Below are positions 12,222-20,348 of a stretch of DNA of 23,609 nt, piece by piece. Position 1 is the stretch's first letter; each line of letters starts with the position of its first letter. The stretch is from Candidatus Bathyarchaeota archaeon (GTDB lineage: Archaea; Thermoproteota; Bathyarchaeia; Bathyarchaeales; Bathycorpusculaceae): positions 1 to 23,609 of the forward strand of contig DAOUTL010000002.1 of assembly GCA_030626685.1 (NCBI GenBank), read 5' to 3'. The notes under the pieces are model-generated. The model worked only from the letters and a program-made list of their open reading frames with translations. It searched no databases and was not told the origin of the DNA. Both the position numbers and the translations under genes were made by a program.

Positions 12222-13946
12222 CTAATAGTAGTATTCTGGGGGTTTTCTTATTTTTGTTGCTGCTACTGGTATGGTTATGCCTGCTGCCATAATAAGGCTT
12301 AGGTTTAGGTAGTTAAGTGGTAATGTTATGGTTTCCGTGTATCCTGTTGGAAGGAGCAGGTCTACTGGTTTGGATGTCGCTTTGAAGAGTATTCTATCTA
12401 ATGTTTTTGTAGGATTAACTGTCAGGGTGTATGAGCCTAAAGGTATGCCTTGTAACATGAAAGAACCGTCTCTCCCTGTTCTGGTGGTGTATATGTTGTC
12501 AAGGCTGACTTCTGCGTCTGCCACCACACCTATGAGGCTGAGGACTTTACCTGAAAGCGTGGCATATCTTTCTGGTGGAGGGGCTGTGATAGGACTGAAG
12601 GTTACAGGATATTCTATTCTGCCAAAGTAAGGTGGTTTAATCATGCTGAGGGGAACAGGTTTTTGTATTTGAGCGTTTATAGCAATTGGACTAAGGGAAA
12701 CAGACTCTATTCTGCCAAAGTAGCGTGGTTTAATCATGCTGAGGGAAACATTTTGTATGGATGCAGATGGAATAACCACCCTAACTTGAATCTGTCCTAA
12801 CTCTTCATAAACTGGGGGTTCTGGAATTACCCTTCCGTAGACAACGGTGAAGTATCCTTGCTCGATGATTTTTGAGTTTAAATAAAACCCTTTGGCCATA
12901 ATTATAATTGTTTCTCTTGTTGCGAGGTTGTCGCCTGTAAAAATTGTTTGCGAGGGCTCAGTTTCCAATATATAAAAAAAGGGAACCACCCCTGATTCCT
13001 TGCGAAAAAGCATGAAAACAATTACCTCAGTGTCTATGTCAGGTCTAATAGGATTAGATAAGCGTACTGCGTATATTGTTGCTTCCAAACTACCATAATA
13101 GTTTGGTGCGTCTACCCCTGTAAATTTAAGGCGTATGTTTTCTGTGCCTTGTTCACAGAAATCTTCATCAAGCAGGCGTTCACCACGCCTTATTCTTTTT
13201 TCACCTTCCTCTGAAATGTGACCATAAGCAACAGTTAATGGTTCTGTTGGTTCAACAGGAAATGTTGGAATCGAAAATATTCTGGCAAGATTCCAATACT
13301 TTTCGCATTTTCCTACAGCCCAATTCTGACAACTAACAAGTCCTGGAAGGCAAAATCGAAGAGGAACATAGTCACATGTGACGGTTTTTACTCTATAGTT
13401 GGGGAGCCCCCACCATACTAGATTTCTTTGCCCATTTTTAAATTCAGGGAAGTGCCCTGTAGCATAAATCCCGTAAACCACAGGTTTTCTTACATCCAGA
13501 TACCAAGGCAAGGGATGAAAATTAGACATAGCCAGGGTTACATCCTGACATATATCGTAAGCTCCTCTTATACTTGCCACGACTTCACCATCAGGTATCA
13601 TATGCACCCTGATTGGTTCTAAAGGTTCCTCCACTACGTCAAAAACCACTTTGAGATAGTTTAAATCTATTATATTGTGTTCATATTCGATGTCGTTAAT
13701 GAAAATAACGCTTTTGGTTGCGAAAGGGTAGGTGTTTCGATAATAAAGGGTGTGTGTTCCAGCTGGTAAATCATAGATTCTTTCAAAATTTAAGGTGTCG
13801 CCAGTTGTCCAGTCTTTTATCAGATGGGGTTGTGTTTCGTAAAAGAACTTGTCAATTTCTTCGTCAATACCTAAACCATGCCAAACAAACGCTGTTTCTC
13901 CAAATTCAAGTGGGATATGTGTTGAAACTGTTATAACGGTTTTCAT
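12222..13946 (-). CDS. Large Cys-rich surface protein with internal repeat and C-terminal anchor (574 aa)
   Basis: Order: N-terminal beta domain (to ~110) with a DLPAGTHTLYYRN strand; a Cys-rich central region (CDYVPLRFCLPGLVSCQNW, then GKCEKYW) probably stabilised by disulphides; a further beta-rich part to ~400; two copies of a 31-residue repeat containing LSMIKPxYFGRIE; a carboxypeptidase-regulatory-like domain near 460-535 (LSGKVLSLIGVVADAEVSLD, GRDGSFMLQGIPLGSYTLTV); and one membrane helix (LNLSLIMAAGITIPVAATK) with a short Tyr-rich end. Probably a virion spike or fibre anchored in the envelope. It ends at the base before the protease gene, so the two are co-transcribed and it is a possible substrate. 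Confidence 0.7.
   Translation of the reverse strand: MKTVITVSTHIPLEFGETAFVWHGLGIDEEIDKFFYETQPHLIKDWTTGDTLNFERIYDLPAGTHTLYYRNTYPFATKSVIFINDIEYEHNIIDLNYLKVVFDVVEEPLEPIRVHMIPDGEVVASIRGAYDICQDVTLAMSNFHPLPWYLDVRKPVVYGIYATGHFPEFKNGQRNLVWWGLPNYRVKTVTCDYVPLRFCLPGLVSCQNWAVGKCEKYWNLARIFSIPTFPVEPTEPLTVAYGHISEEGEKRIRRGERLLDEDFCEQGTENIRLKFTGVDAPNYYGSLEATIYAVRLSNPIRPDIDTEVIVFMLFRKESGVVPFFYILETEPSQTIFTGDNLATRETIIIMAKGFYLNSKIIEQGYFTVVYGRVIPEPPVYEELGQIQVRVVIPSASIQNVSLSMIKPRYFGRIESVSLSPIAINAQIQKPVPLSMIKPPYFGRIEYPVTFSPITAPPPERYATLSGKVLSLIGVVADAEVSLDNIYTTRTGRDGSFMLQGIPLGSYTLTVNPTKTLDRILFKATSKPVDLLLPTGYTETITLPLNYLNLSLIMAAGITIPVAATKIRKPPEYYY
12613..12750. repeat. Two 45-base direct repeats, period 93
   Basis: TCTATTCTGCCAAAGTAAGG-type units at 12613-12657 and 12706-12750 differ at only a few positions and lie 93 bases (31 codons) apart within the surface-protein gene. 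The near-identity at DNA level shows a recent in-frame duplication. Confidence 0.8.
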
Positions 13947-13967
13947 ATTTTATTAAACCTGCTGGGT

Positions 13968-14288
13968 TCACTCTGTAACTGTTATCGTATCCGGGTAATA
14001 GTCATATATGTAGTCGATTATCATGCCTTCAGGGGTGATTGTAAGTTCGCACACTATTATTACAATGTCCCAAGTTCCTATAACGTCTCTGGTGAAGGCT
14101 GGGGTATCCAGATTTGTTGTTTGTGTTTGGTCTGGGTTTGCTGTAACATCTTCTTCATAACTAAGAACCCAAACTTCGTCATGTATATTAATCAGGAATG
14201 CAAGGTCAAAAGCATGTGTTTCGGTTCCTGTGTTTGTCCATGTGACTGCGGCTCTAACTCCTTCCCCTACCCGTATGGTGATTGGCAT
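13968..14288 (-). CDS. Small Ig-like (CARDB-type) domain protein (106 aa)
   Basis: ATG 14288 has a full GGAGGT site at ideal spacing. The product is one beta-sandwich: MPITIRVGEGVRAAVTWTNT, ETHAFDLAFLINI, DVIGTWDIVIIVCEL, YDYYPDTITVTE. The T-N-T-G-T-E-T-H motif is typical of CARDB/archaeal adhesin domains. No membrane helix or signal, unlike its neighbours; it may bind to the large surface proteins on either side as an exterior subunit, or be an unanchored virion decoration protein. Confidence 0.65.
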   Translation of the reverse strand: MPITIRVGEGVRAAVTWTNTGTETHAFDLAFLINIHDEVWVLSYEEDVTANPDQTQTTNLDTPAFTRDVIGTWDIVIIVCELTITPEGMIIDYIYDYYPDTITVTE

Positions 14289-16118
14289 TTACTTACCTCC
14301 TTTTTTAATCAGTGAAAGGGCTGTGGTTAAGCCTATGGTTGAGCCTGCTATTATAGCTATGTAAAGTTTTTTGATTGGCATATTCACATCAAGTATATAT
14401 ATTTCTGGTTTCTCTATTATTAAAGGTATTTCAACTGTTTCGTAGAGCCAATGTTCCGCTTTTAGAAGGTAGGATTGTGGACATTTAATTTCTGTGAACT
14501 CGTATGAACCATCTGTTTTTGAGGTTGTTCTCTTCGTGTTCAGGGTTAGGTTTGCCCCTTTTACAGGTCTGCCGAACAATCCTTTAACCACGCCTTGAAC
14601 TGTTGCGTAGCCTATTTCTTGGAAGACTGCTTGTAAAGTGTGGTCTGCATCCATGTGAATTGTTACTGTAAGCGGGTTTCCTATGTTTGCCCCGTCTAAA
14701 AGCCAGTATGCCAGCGTGTAGCCTTCCTTTGGGATGGCTGTAACTGGAACTGATGTTGATTCAAGATGTGTGTATTCGCCTGGCGGTGGCTCTGTTGTTC
14801 CCATAGCAGGGTCGTTAACCGTGATTGTAAGCGTATATGTTGGAATTGGTTTGAATACTGCTGTTAACATGTAGTCTTTATCCATTAAAACTGTTGTCGG
14901 GTTCTCTGTCCTCACTTCTCCGTCTAAAAGCCAATGGTCAAACCTGTAATCTTCTGCGGGGATGGCTAAAACTTCAACAGATTCATCTTCGTAGAATGTG
15001 TATTCGCCTGGTTCAGGTTGTGTTGTTCCACCTTCTGCAGGTTCAATGTTTATGGTTAAAGTGTGTTTTGGAGTTTCAGTGAATATTGCTTCAAGTGTAT
15101 GGTTGCTGTCCATTAAAATGGTTATGGGATTTTCTGTGTGTTCCTCTCCGTTTAAGAGCCAATGGCTAAAACTGAAGTGTTCATCTGGTATGGCTGTAAC
15201 TTGGATTTGTGTGTCTTCTTCATAGTGGTATGTGCCTGCTGGAGGTTCTGTTGAACCGCCTATGCATTCTTCAATAGTTAATGTATAATACGGAACTGGT
15301 TCATAGTAGGCTGTTACGGTTGTGTCTGTGAGTATATGTAGGGTTCGATTTGGGTTTGTTGAACCATCTTCCCAATAGCTGAATCTGTATGGTTCTCCTG
15401 TTTCTGGATGGATTGCCCTTTCAGGCATAGTGAGGGTTACTGTGGAGCCTGGCACGAGTTGTTTCTCGCATGGTGTTTCCGCTGTTTCTCCATTTATTTG
15501 GAAGATTATACCTTGAAACGGGTCTGAATTAACTGTTAAGATTGCGGGAACTGCAAATATAGGAGTTAATGTTTTATCTGTATCCATTAAAACAGTTATC
15601 GGATTTTGTGTTGGCGTTTCACCATTTAGAAGCCAACAGTAGAATATATAGCCTTCTGCTGGGATGGCTTTAACGGTTACTTCGCTGTTTTTGTGAATTA
15701 TGTAGGTTCCTGCTGGCGGTTCTGTTTCCCCCTCACCTACACTTGGTCTAATTGTAAGAAGCATTCCTCGATATATTGGAACTGTTTTAGTGTCCCAAAC
15801 TGGTCTAGTCCAGCGTGTTACCACTTGGATGGTTTTGTCCGTTTCCATATCTAAATAAAAGTCTCGTGTGTTGCCTATTTCTTCACCTGGGTTAAGCGAG
15901 AGCTGTTCGGTTAGAATTATATCTCCATCTATTACTTGAAGCATAACTGTCTTTAGAACTTCTGTGTTGTTTCTAATTCTAATAGAGTCTGGTGGGAAGT
16001 GAATTTGGTTTGTGCCTGCTGTTATGAGAACTGTTTCGCCTTCAGGGTAAAAGCGGTATATGATGCAGTATCTATTCTCATGGATGTGAACCTTAGTTAT
16101 TTCAATTTCAGGGGGCAA
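14289..16118 (-). CDS. Multi-repeat InlB-type surface protein with membrane anchor (609 aa)
   Basis: TTG start. After an N-terminal ~115-residue beta domain come five ~72-residue units (about 119-190, 193-272, 277-347, 352-423, 427-500). They share the divergent InlB B-repeat plan: LTI...G..EPP.G.Y, V.VTAIP..GY.F..WLL(N/D)G, NP.T.LMD.D.TL.A.F. The second unit is the most diverged. A carboxypeptidase-regulatory-like domain (504-575, VVKGLFGRPVKGANL) and a C-terminal helix (584-605) follow. The repeats are a stalk-like array common in bacterial and archaeal adhesins. Adjacent to the other Ig-like surface genes, it is probably a long spike or host-attachment protein. The translation start lacks a strong site. 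Confidence 0.8.
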   Translation of the reverse strand: MPPEIEITKVHIHENRYCIIYRFYPEGETVLITAGTNQIHFPPDSIRIRNNTEVLKTVMLQVIDGDIILTEQLSLNPGEEIGNTRDFYLDMETDKTIQVVTRWTRPVWDTKTVPIYRGMLLTIRPSVGEGETEPPAGTYIIHKNSEVTVKAIPAEGYIFYCWLLNGETPTQNPITVLMDTDKTLTPIFAVPAILTVNSDPFQGIIFQINGETAETPCEKQLVPGSTVTLTMPERAIHPETGEPYRFSYWEDGSTNPNRTLHILTDTTVTAYYEPVPYYTLTIEECIGGSTEPPAGTYHYEEDTQIQVTAIPDEHFSFSHWLLNGEEHTENPITILMDSNHTLEAIFTETPKHTLTINIEPAEGGTTQPEPGEYTFYEDESVEVLAIPAEDYRFDHWLLDGEVRTENPTTVLMDKDYMLTAVFKPIPTYTLTITVNDPAMGTTEPPPGEYTHLESTSVPVTAIPKEGYTLAYWLLDGANIGNPLTVTIHMDADHTLQAVFQEIGYATVQGVVKGLFGRPVKGANLTLNTKRTTSKTDGSYEFTEIKCPQSYLLKAEHWLYETVEIPLIIEKPEIYILDVNMPIKKLYIAIIAGSTIGLTTALSLIKKGGK

Positions 16119-16120
16119 TT

Positions 16121-17209
16121 TTAACTCTCAACGATTTTGACGTTGTATCCTTTAATTTCAAATGTGAACGGTGAGCAACAGTTGGTTTCTGATGTAAAGT
16201 TCAGTTCTAATGTTTCTTTCGGTTTCAAGTCTATTCTTTCATTTTGAGAAGTTAGTGTTTGAGTTACGTTTCCATTTCGGCTGTGAAGTGCTTTTACAAG
16301 TGTGCATTCATGTTTTTCATCGTATAATCTAACATTGTTTATATGGCTTGTGTATTCGTCAAGTTCCCTGAGGAGGAGTTTGTATATTTTGCCCTGCGGT
16401 TTCAGGTGTTTCAGTTTATGTGTTACTGTTATGTCTGACGAAGCATGTATATTCAGTAAGCCTTCTTCAACATATTCTCTTCCATTCCAAGAGTAGATGG
16501 TTGGACATCCACCGCCTACTGGTTTTGTGACGTCCTTACTGGGGTCTGTTGGTTCTCCGCCTTCTCCGCCTGTTACACCTCCCTTAATGAATATTTGTGT
16601 TTCTGTCTGTTTTAAACTGAACAGGGCGAAAACATCTACTGTCACGGTGTTGTCTGGGTCTCCATTTTTAATGTTTATGCTACCGTTGGTTCTGAAGGCT
16701 GAATCAGGGTTGATGAAGCCACTGTATATGTGTTCAGTTGTGTTTTCAACTGTCATTCCGCCTTTCGGGTTTACTGTTGGAACTGTTCCGCCAAGAACTT
16801 TAAGTTCGGATATTTTGAATTTGAGGCTTGGATGCGGTTCTTTGTCATGGAAAAATTTCACCGTTGTATCCACTGCTTTGGCTGTGGTTCCATCAACTGT
16901 GATGGCTACTGAAACTAAGGTTGCTTCCCCATTGACTTCTAAAAACTTTTTCTCTTCATCTGGTGCTAAATTGAATTTTCTATATGCATTCCATGTTTTA
17001 GGTTTTCTTTCTATAAGGCGGTGTTCTTTACATTTGTTTACTTGTTCCACAACTATAACTTGAACGTGTTTCTGCAGGTTTTCAAGTGCTGTTATCCTCA
17101 CTTCCCCATATTTTGGAAAAACAGCTAAACCTGTTTCATCTTTGTATATATCTTCTAGACTTATGCCTATGCTACCTATCGGAACAGTCTTTTCAGCCAA
17201 CAGAAACAC
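16121..17209 (-). CDS. Two-domain beta-rich protein with CPxIYxWNG module (362 aa)
   Basis: GTG 17209 assumed; a TTG at codon 4 is an alternative. The N-terminal ~210 residues are beta-rich with no known motif. A Gly/Asp/Pro linker (211-233) leads to a C-terminal module beginning CPTIYSWNGREYVEEG (235) and containing RELDEYTSHINNVRLYD (281-297), a pattern seen in archaeal and bacterial secreted or surface proteins. The tail has paired Cys (SETNCCSPF). No membrane helix. It lies between the anchored spike gene and the structural cassette, so it may form the base of a spike or a virion-surface subunit. Role inferred from position. Confidence 0.65.
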   Translation of the reverse strand: MFLLAEKTVPIGSIGISLEDIYKDETGLAVFPKYGEVRITALENLQKHVQVIVVEQVNKCKEHRLIERKPKTWNAYRKFNLAPDEEKKFLEVNGEATLVSVAITVDGTTAKAVDTTVKFFHDKEPHPSLKFKISELKVLGGTVPTVNPKGGMTVENTTEHIYSGFINPDSAFRTNGSINIKNGDPDNTVTVDVFALFSLKQTETQIFIKGGVTGGEGGEPTDPSKDVTKPVGGGCPTIYSWNGREYVEEGLLNIHASSDITVTHKLKHLKPQGKIYKLLLRELDEYTSHINNVRLYDEKHECTLVKALHSRNGNVTQTLTSQNERIDLKPKETLELNFTSETNCCSPFTFEIKGYNVKIVES

Positions 17210-17217
17210 AATCCATT

Positions 17218-17685
17218 TTAGGTAAGCGTGTTCTCTACGCCATAATGCTCTAGAGTTCCGATGATTCTGAAGTTGCGAACCGAGCCCACATAAAGGGCGT
17301 TTTCACTTCGTGCATAAAGTTGGAGTAGGTCTCCGTCCTTCCATCCAGATATTTCTTCGGTAAAGGTTTCCCATTTTGTTATTCCAAGCACCTGTCTTTC
17401 TGTTCCAATAGGCTCTCCATTTCTGTAAATCCTTGCATACCCATAATAATTCACGGCGCCTATGTCGTCGTATCCGCCGATTAATTCGAAATAGATTTTC
17501 AGTATGTCAAATGTTTTGTGAAGTTTAATTTCTTTCTGTTTAGTCCATGTTGTCTGCGTTATTGATTTTTCATCGTCGTTGGAGTGGAAAACATCTGTTC
17601 CTACTGTGTCTTTGTAAAAAGTGATTTTTACATCGGAAGGGGGAATGAGGATTGGTGGTGGGTTTAAGTGTGCTATCAAGCTCAT
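17218..17685 (-). CDS. Putative virion structural beta-protein (155 aa)
   Basis: ATG 17685 overlaps the upstream stop (ATGA). The product is predicted beta-rich with a lectin- or jelly-roll-like alternation: SDVKITFYKDTVGTDVF, IYFELIGGYDDIGAVNYYGY, ARIYRNGEPIGTER, ENALYVGSVRNFRIIGTLEH. No Cys or membrane helix. It is the last gene in a run of five small soluble proteins that looks like a virion structural cassette. A carbohydrate-binding-like exterior fold is possible. Not assigned to a family. Confidence 0.6.
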   Translation of the reverse strand: MSLIAHLNPPPILIPPSDVKITFYKDTVGTDVFHSNDDEKSITQTTWTKQKEIKLHKTFDILKIYFELIGGYDDIGAVNYYGYARIYRNGEPIGTERQVLGITKWETFTEEISGWKDGDLLQLYARSENALYVGSVRNFRIIGTLEHYGVENTLT

Positions 17686-17999
17686 TTAAGAACCACGCCT
17701 ACATAAAGTTGAACTCCAGCTACGCTTGACTGGGCTACCAGCTTACCTATGATGTGTTTCGCTTCCTTCGTGTCTATTGCTATGGTGTCTCCTGCAGCTA
17801 CATCATAATCTGCTTTCTGCACTGACTTAGCTGTTGCATCCACCGTGTATTGGTCCCAAAGGCGCACTCTGGCTACGGATGCTGTGCTGTTCCGTATCTG
17901 AATTTCAAGTATGTCTGCGTAGCGGTTTTTGGGAACTTCAAGCACATTCGTGTCTGTGTCAGGTGTTGTTATATCAACATATTTTCCTCTTTTCTTCAT
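17682..17999 (-). CDS. Putative capsid decoration/stabilisation protein (105 aa)
   Basis: ATG 17999 with AAGGTGG at good spacing. Compact, Cys-free beta-protein: VPKNRYADILEIQIRNSTAS, VRLWDQYTVDATAKS, AAGDTIAIDTKEAKHIIGKL, AGVQLYVGVVLK. The N-x-T-x-x-x-A-x-V-x-L-x-D ... AAGD ... plan resembles small phage head-decoration and minor coat proteins, but this is a composition and pattern reading. Flanked on both sides by other presumed structural genes. Confidence 0.55.
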   Translation of the reverse strand: MKKRGKYVDITTPDTDTNVLEVPKNRYADILEIQIRNSTASVARVRLWDQYTVDATAKSVQKADYDVAAGDTIAIDTKEAKHIIGKLVAQSSVAGVQLYVGVVLK

Positions 18000-18584
18000 T
18001 TAAGCCACCTTCAACTCCTTGTAATGCTGTATTTTACGGAAAACCGCTGGTTTAGGAATTTCCTTGATTACGCACATGTTTGTCCTAAATCTTAAAACGA
18101 CTTTTTCATCTTCTATGCCATCGTTGTAAAGTTCAAGCCTTATGGGGCTCATGCCTTTCACCGTGTATAGTTTAACTATGCCTGCTGAACCGTCAAAAGG
18201 TATGTCTGTTTCCTCATAGAAGCCTATGTAACGTTTCTCATCGTCTGTCGGGTCTGGTTTAAATCCTACTTTTTCAAATGCTAAGAAGTAGTCTGTCATA
18301 GGCCATTTCGGGTATAGAAGCACATCGCCTTTCATTGTTAAGTTTATTTCGTATAGTGCATCGTCTGTTATGGGAAGCCAACCGTTATCGTCTGTTAAAT
18401 CTACATTCACTATTCCGCCTTGAGCTACGATTTTCCAGACGTCTCTTGGCGTAACCATGTTTTTAACTATTTGAAAGTATTTGTCTGCCAACCGTTTAAT
18501 AGGCCAAGCTGGTGTGAAGTAGACGTTTTCTATGGGTTTGAGGAACAGTCGTCTAGGGTCTTCTTTACTCATCCACTCTATCAT
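18000..18584 (-). CDS. Putative virion structural protein (194 aa)
   Basis: ATG 18584 preceded by AGGAG. Helical N-terminus (PRRLFLKPIENVYFTPAWPI), then beta-rich: IVNVDLTDDNGWLPITDDAL, IVKLYTVKGMSPIRLELYND and EKVVLRFRTNMCVIKEIP. No catalytic motif, no membrane span, one Cys. The alternation of strands and position among small soluble genes suggest a minor or major capsid-shell protein; at 194 aa it is a second candidate for the capsid after the gene at 18902. Confidence 0.55.
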   Translation of the reverse strand: MIEWMSKEDPRRLFLKPIENVYFTPAWPIKRLADKYFQIVKNMVTPRDVWKIVAQGGIVNVDLTDDNGWLPITDDALYEINLTMKGDVLLYPKWPMTDYFLAFEKVGFKPDPTDDEKRYIGFYEETDIPFDGSAGIVKLYTVKGMSPIRLELYNDGIEDEKVVLRFRTNMCVIKEIPKPAVFRKIQHYKELKVA

Positions 18585-18611
18585 GTCAATTCTCTCCTGA
18601 ATTTAGCTGAT

Positions 18612-18869
18612 TTAGATGCCTTCAGCTACGATTGTGAAGGTTTCACCGCTTAAATCTGTTCCTGCAGTTACCTCTGTGTCTGCACCTGCTGCTCCTACAA
18701 ACACTTGCACTTTCGGCTTGTTGCCAGTGATGCTGGGAACTCCTGCATGGTAGGAGCCTGTTTTCACGGATACCGCTGCTTGGGTTACCTTTTCAAACTC
18801 GCCGATTTCAACTTCGAAGCCACCAGTGGGATAGCTGTCTGGACCTGCTACTGTTTTAATTTTCATCAT
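18612..18869 (-). CDS. Small Gly/Ala-rich structural protein (85 aa)
   Basis: Tandem ATG-ATG start at 18869. The product is Cys-free and beta-rich: KIKTVAGPDSYPTGGFEVEI, TQAAVSVKTGSYHAG, KVQVFVGAAGADTEVTAGTD, GETFTIVAEGI. Similar short proteins with S-Y-P-x-G-G-F and EV-x-AGTDLSG-x-x-F patterns are frequent beside capsid genes of tailed phages. It directly follows the presumed capsid gene. Decoration or cement role is inferred. Confidence 0.6.
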   Translation of the reverse strand: MMKIKTVAGPDSYPTGGFEVEIGEFEKVTQAAVSVKTGSYHAGVPSITGNKPKVQVFVGAAGADTEVTAGTDLSGETFTIVAEGI

Positions 18870-18901
18870 TTGTATTGTCCACTCTCATTTTTTCAGGCTT
18901 T

Positions 18902-19582
18902 TTAAGCTCCGAAGACTGGTCCTGGCAACGCCATAAAGTCTGCACTTGCCCTTATGTGGAAGCCTATTGGCTGGATTTTGTCGTCTCCTGTTGCGAAGGC
19001 GTTGAGGTCTATTTTTATTTTGTGTTTAGGAAGAATAACTACTGGGATTTTCTGTTCAACAGCTGGGGTTTTAATCGCGGCGTCTTTGGCTTCAAACGGT
19101 AGTGTTTGAACGGGAAGTGGGTCTCCGTCTTTCGTGTATAAAACAGCATCTATTTTTGGAACTTCTATTGGGTCTATCCAACCGAGTATAACGAGGGCTT
19201 CTCCTTCTAAGGCTGTTGTTTCGGAAAGCCATGCAACCGTTATCGGCGGAGTGCCAGCTATAGTTTGTAGCCATGTTGTTTTGCCAAGGGTTCGAGGTCT
19301 TATGTAGTTTATTTCAAGTTCTCCTGCCCTTGCAGCCATTCCTTTGAATCCCTGCTTCGTTTCCACGTTTACTACCCTTATAACGTCTAAAATCAGTCTG
19401 GCGTTTCTGGCGATTATGTCTTTGACGATGGGTGATTGTGTCTGATGGACGATGGCTTCAAGTTGGTTTACAAATGTTTCTACTTCAGCAACTGTTAAGG
19501 CTGAAGCTTTTTCTTTTCTTCCAGCAATCGTTATTTCTTCTTCTATGCAGGCTCGGATGGGAACTCTTGCTCTAACGGACAT
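18902..19582 (-). CDS. Candidate major capsid/coat protein (226 aa)
   Basis: ATG 19582 is chosen because GGTGAT lies seven bases upstream; the GTG four codons earlier is part of that ribosome site. N-terminal helices (ALTVAEVETFVNQLEAIVHQ, IIARNARLILDVIRVV) precede a beta-rich body (ITVAWLSETTALEGEALVIL, KIDAVLYTKDGDPLPV, KIPVVILPKHKIKIDLN) ending ADFMALPGPVFGA. One Cys, no membrane helix, no enzyme motif. It is the first gene after a promoter, has the strongest ribosome site of the cassette and heads five small soluble genes. That makes it the best candidate for the abundant coat protein. I cannot assign it to HK97, jelly-roll or other folds from sequence. Confidence 0.5.
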   Translation of the reverse strand: MSVRARVPIRACIEEEITIAGRKEKASALTVAEVETFVNQLEAIVHQTQSPIVKDIIARNARLILDVIRVVNVETKQGFKGMAARAGELEINYIRPRTLGKTTWLQTIAGTPPITVAWLSETTALEGEALVILGWIDPIEVPKIDAVLYTKDGDPLPVQTLPFEAKDAAIKTPAVEQKIPVVILPKHKIKIDLNAFATGDDKIQPIGFHIRASADFMALPGPVFGA

Positions 19583-19594
19583 TTTTCTAATCAC

Positions 19595-19673
19595 CTATCC
19601 TTTACATTAGAAAAGTTTAATAAAAAGGTATCTTTATATGGTGAACTTGGGACACAGTTTGGGAAGAAGAAAA
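19595..19673. promoter_or_regulatory. Divergent promoter of the structural cassette and a small RHH-like gene
   Basis: The gap holds TATA-like elements on both strands. On the minus strand TTTTTATTAAACTTTTC (19609-19625) would start transcription close to the GGTGAT site of the coat candidate. On the plus strand CTTTATATGG (19632-19641) points to initiation near 19660, just upstream of ATG 19674. The RHH-like product may bind here and control the structural genes. Confidence 0.5.
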
Positions 19674-19826
19674 ATGGGAAAAAACACTGTTATAAAGGTG
19701 AGGTGTTCACCAGAAACGAAGCTTAGGTTTAAACGTTTTTCTGTTAACTTTAAATGTATGGAAGATGCCTTAGTTTTTCTGCTGGAGTATGGTGAGAAGT
19801 TGCTTTCTGAGCGTCCTTCAGTTTAG
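19674..19826 (+). CDS. Small ribbon-helix-helix-like regulator (50 aa)
   Basis: The upstream ATG 19638 lies within the TATA box, so ATG 19674 is preferred. The product MGKNTVIKVRCSPETKLRFK fits a ribbon-helix-helix: strand TVIKVRCS, helix PETKLRFKRFSVNF, and second helix MEDALVFLLEYGEKLL with the conserved x-x-A-L-x-x-L pattern. At 50 aa this is the usual size for CopG/Arc-like repressors. It shares a promoter region with the structural operon and is probably its regulator. Its end overlaps the convergent gene by four bases. Confidence 0.6.
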   Translation: MGKNTVIKVRCSPETKLRFKRFSVNFKCMEDALVFLLEYGEKLLSERPSV

Positions 19827-20311
19827 ATGCTTGGTGTAGGCGTTGTAGGCGTTTTAGGTTTTTGCTCTACAGGTGCTATACTGAGTAAAGGGAGGGTTAC
19901 TCCAGGTGCTATCTGTGTGATTGCTCTTCTAACTGGTGCTGCCGCCCTACCTCTCAAAGCCATTGCTGCTGCTATTCCTGGTATGCCTCCTGGATACATG
20001 GCTGCGAGAACATCTAATAGTATTGAGCCAAGCCCTGCGTAGCCTGCAAATTCAAACGCTGCTTTAAGGGCTGCGCCTTTCACTTGTGTTGCTAATAGAA
20101 GCATAAACCCTGAAACTGCTGATTTTGTTATTCCTTTTGTTAATGCTTTGTCCCAGTTTATTGCCCCCCTTAGTCGAGCTACATACTCGCCTGCAAATTC
20201 ATTCACTAGATAGCCTGCTCCAACTGAAGCTGCTATTCCTGCATGGTGTGTTATACGTCTTCGTTCAAGAGCGGGAACCGGTATTTCAATAACTTTTAAG
20301 ACTTCTGCCAA
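19823..20311 (-). CDS. Ala/Gly-rich membrane-associated protein (162 aa)
   Basis: TTG 20311 with AAGGTG upstream. The middle is hydrophobic and Gly/Ala-rich with several possible membrane helices (ITKSAVSGFMLLLATQVKGA, GYAGLGSILLDVLAAMYPGG, IPGIAAAMAL), a basic loop (RGRAAAPVRRAITQ) and a Pro/Thr tail (KPKTPTTPTPSI). No Cys. Such small glycine-rich hydrophobic proteins often form viral membranes or pores, and some lipid-containing virions carry one as a major membrane protein. No family recognised. Confidence 0.6.
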   Translation of the reverse strand: MAEVLKVIEIPVPALERRRITHHAGIAASVGAGYLVNEFAGEYVARLRGAINWDKALTKGITKSAVSGFMLLLATQVKGAALKAAFEFAGYAGLGSILLDVLAAMYPGGIPGIAAAMALRGRAAAPVRRAITQIAPGVTLPLLSIAPVEQKPKTPTTPTPSI

Positions 20312-20348
20312 ACTTTACACCTTATCATAAATGTTATGTTGGAGTATT

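Noticed and set aside
14850..15730. Regularly spaced similar DNA segments suggesting a CRISPR or satellite array
   Set aside because: The segments are diverged codons for the InlB-type protein repeats; spacing is ~220 bases and units are not identical.
16497..17063. 188-codon plus-strand frame
   Set aside because: Lies wholly inside the 16121-17209 gene on the opposite strand; low-complexity Ser/Val/Phe composition typical of antisense frames.
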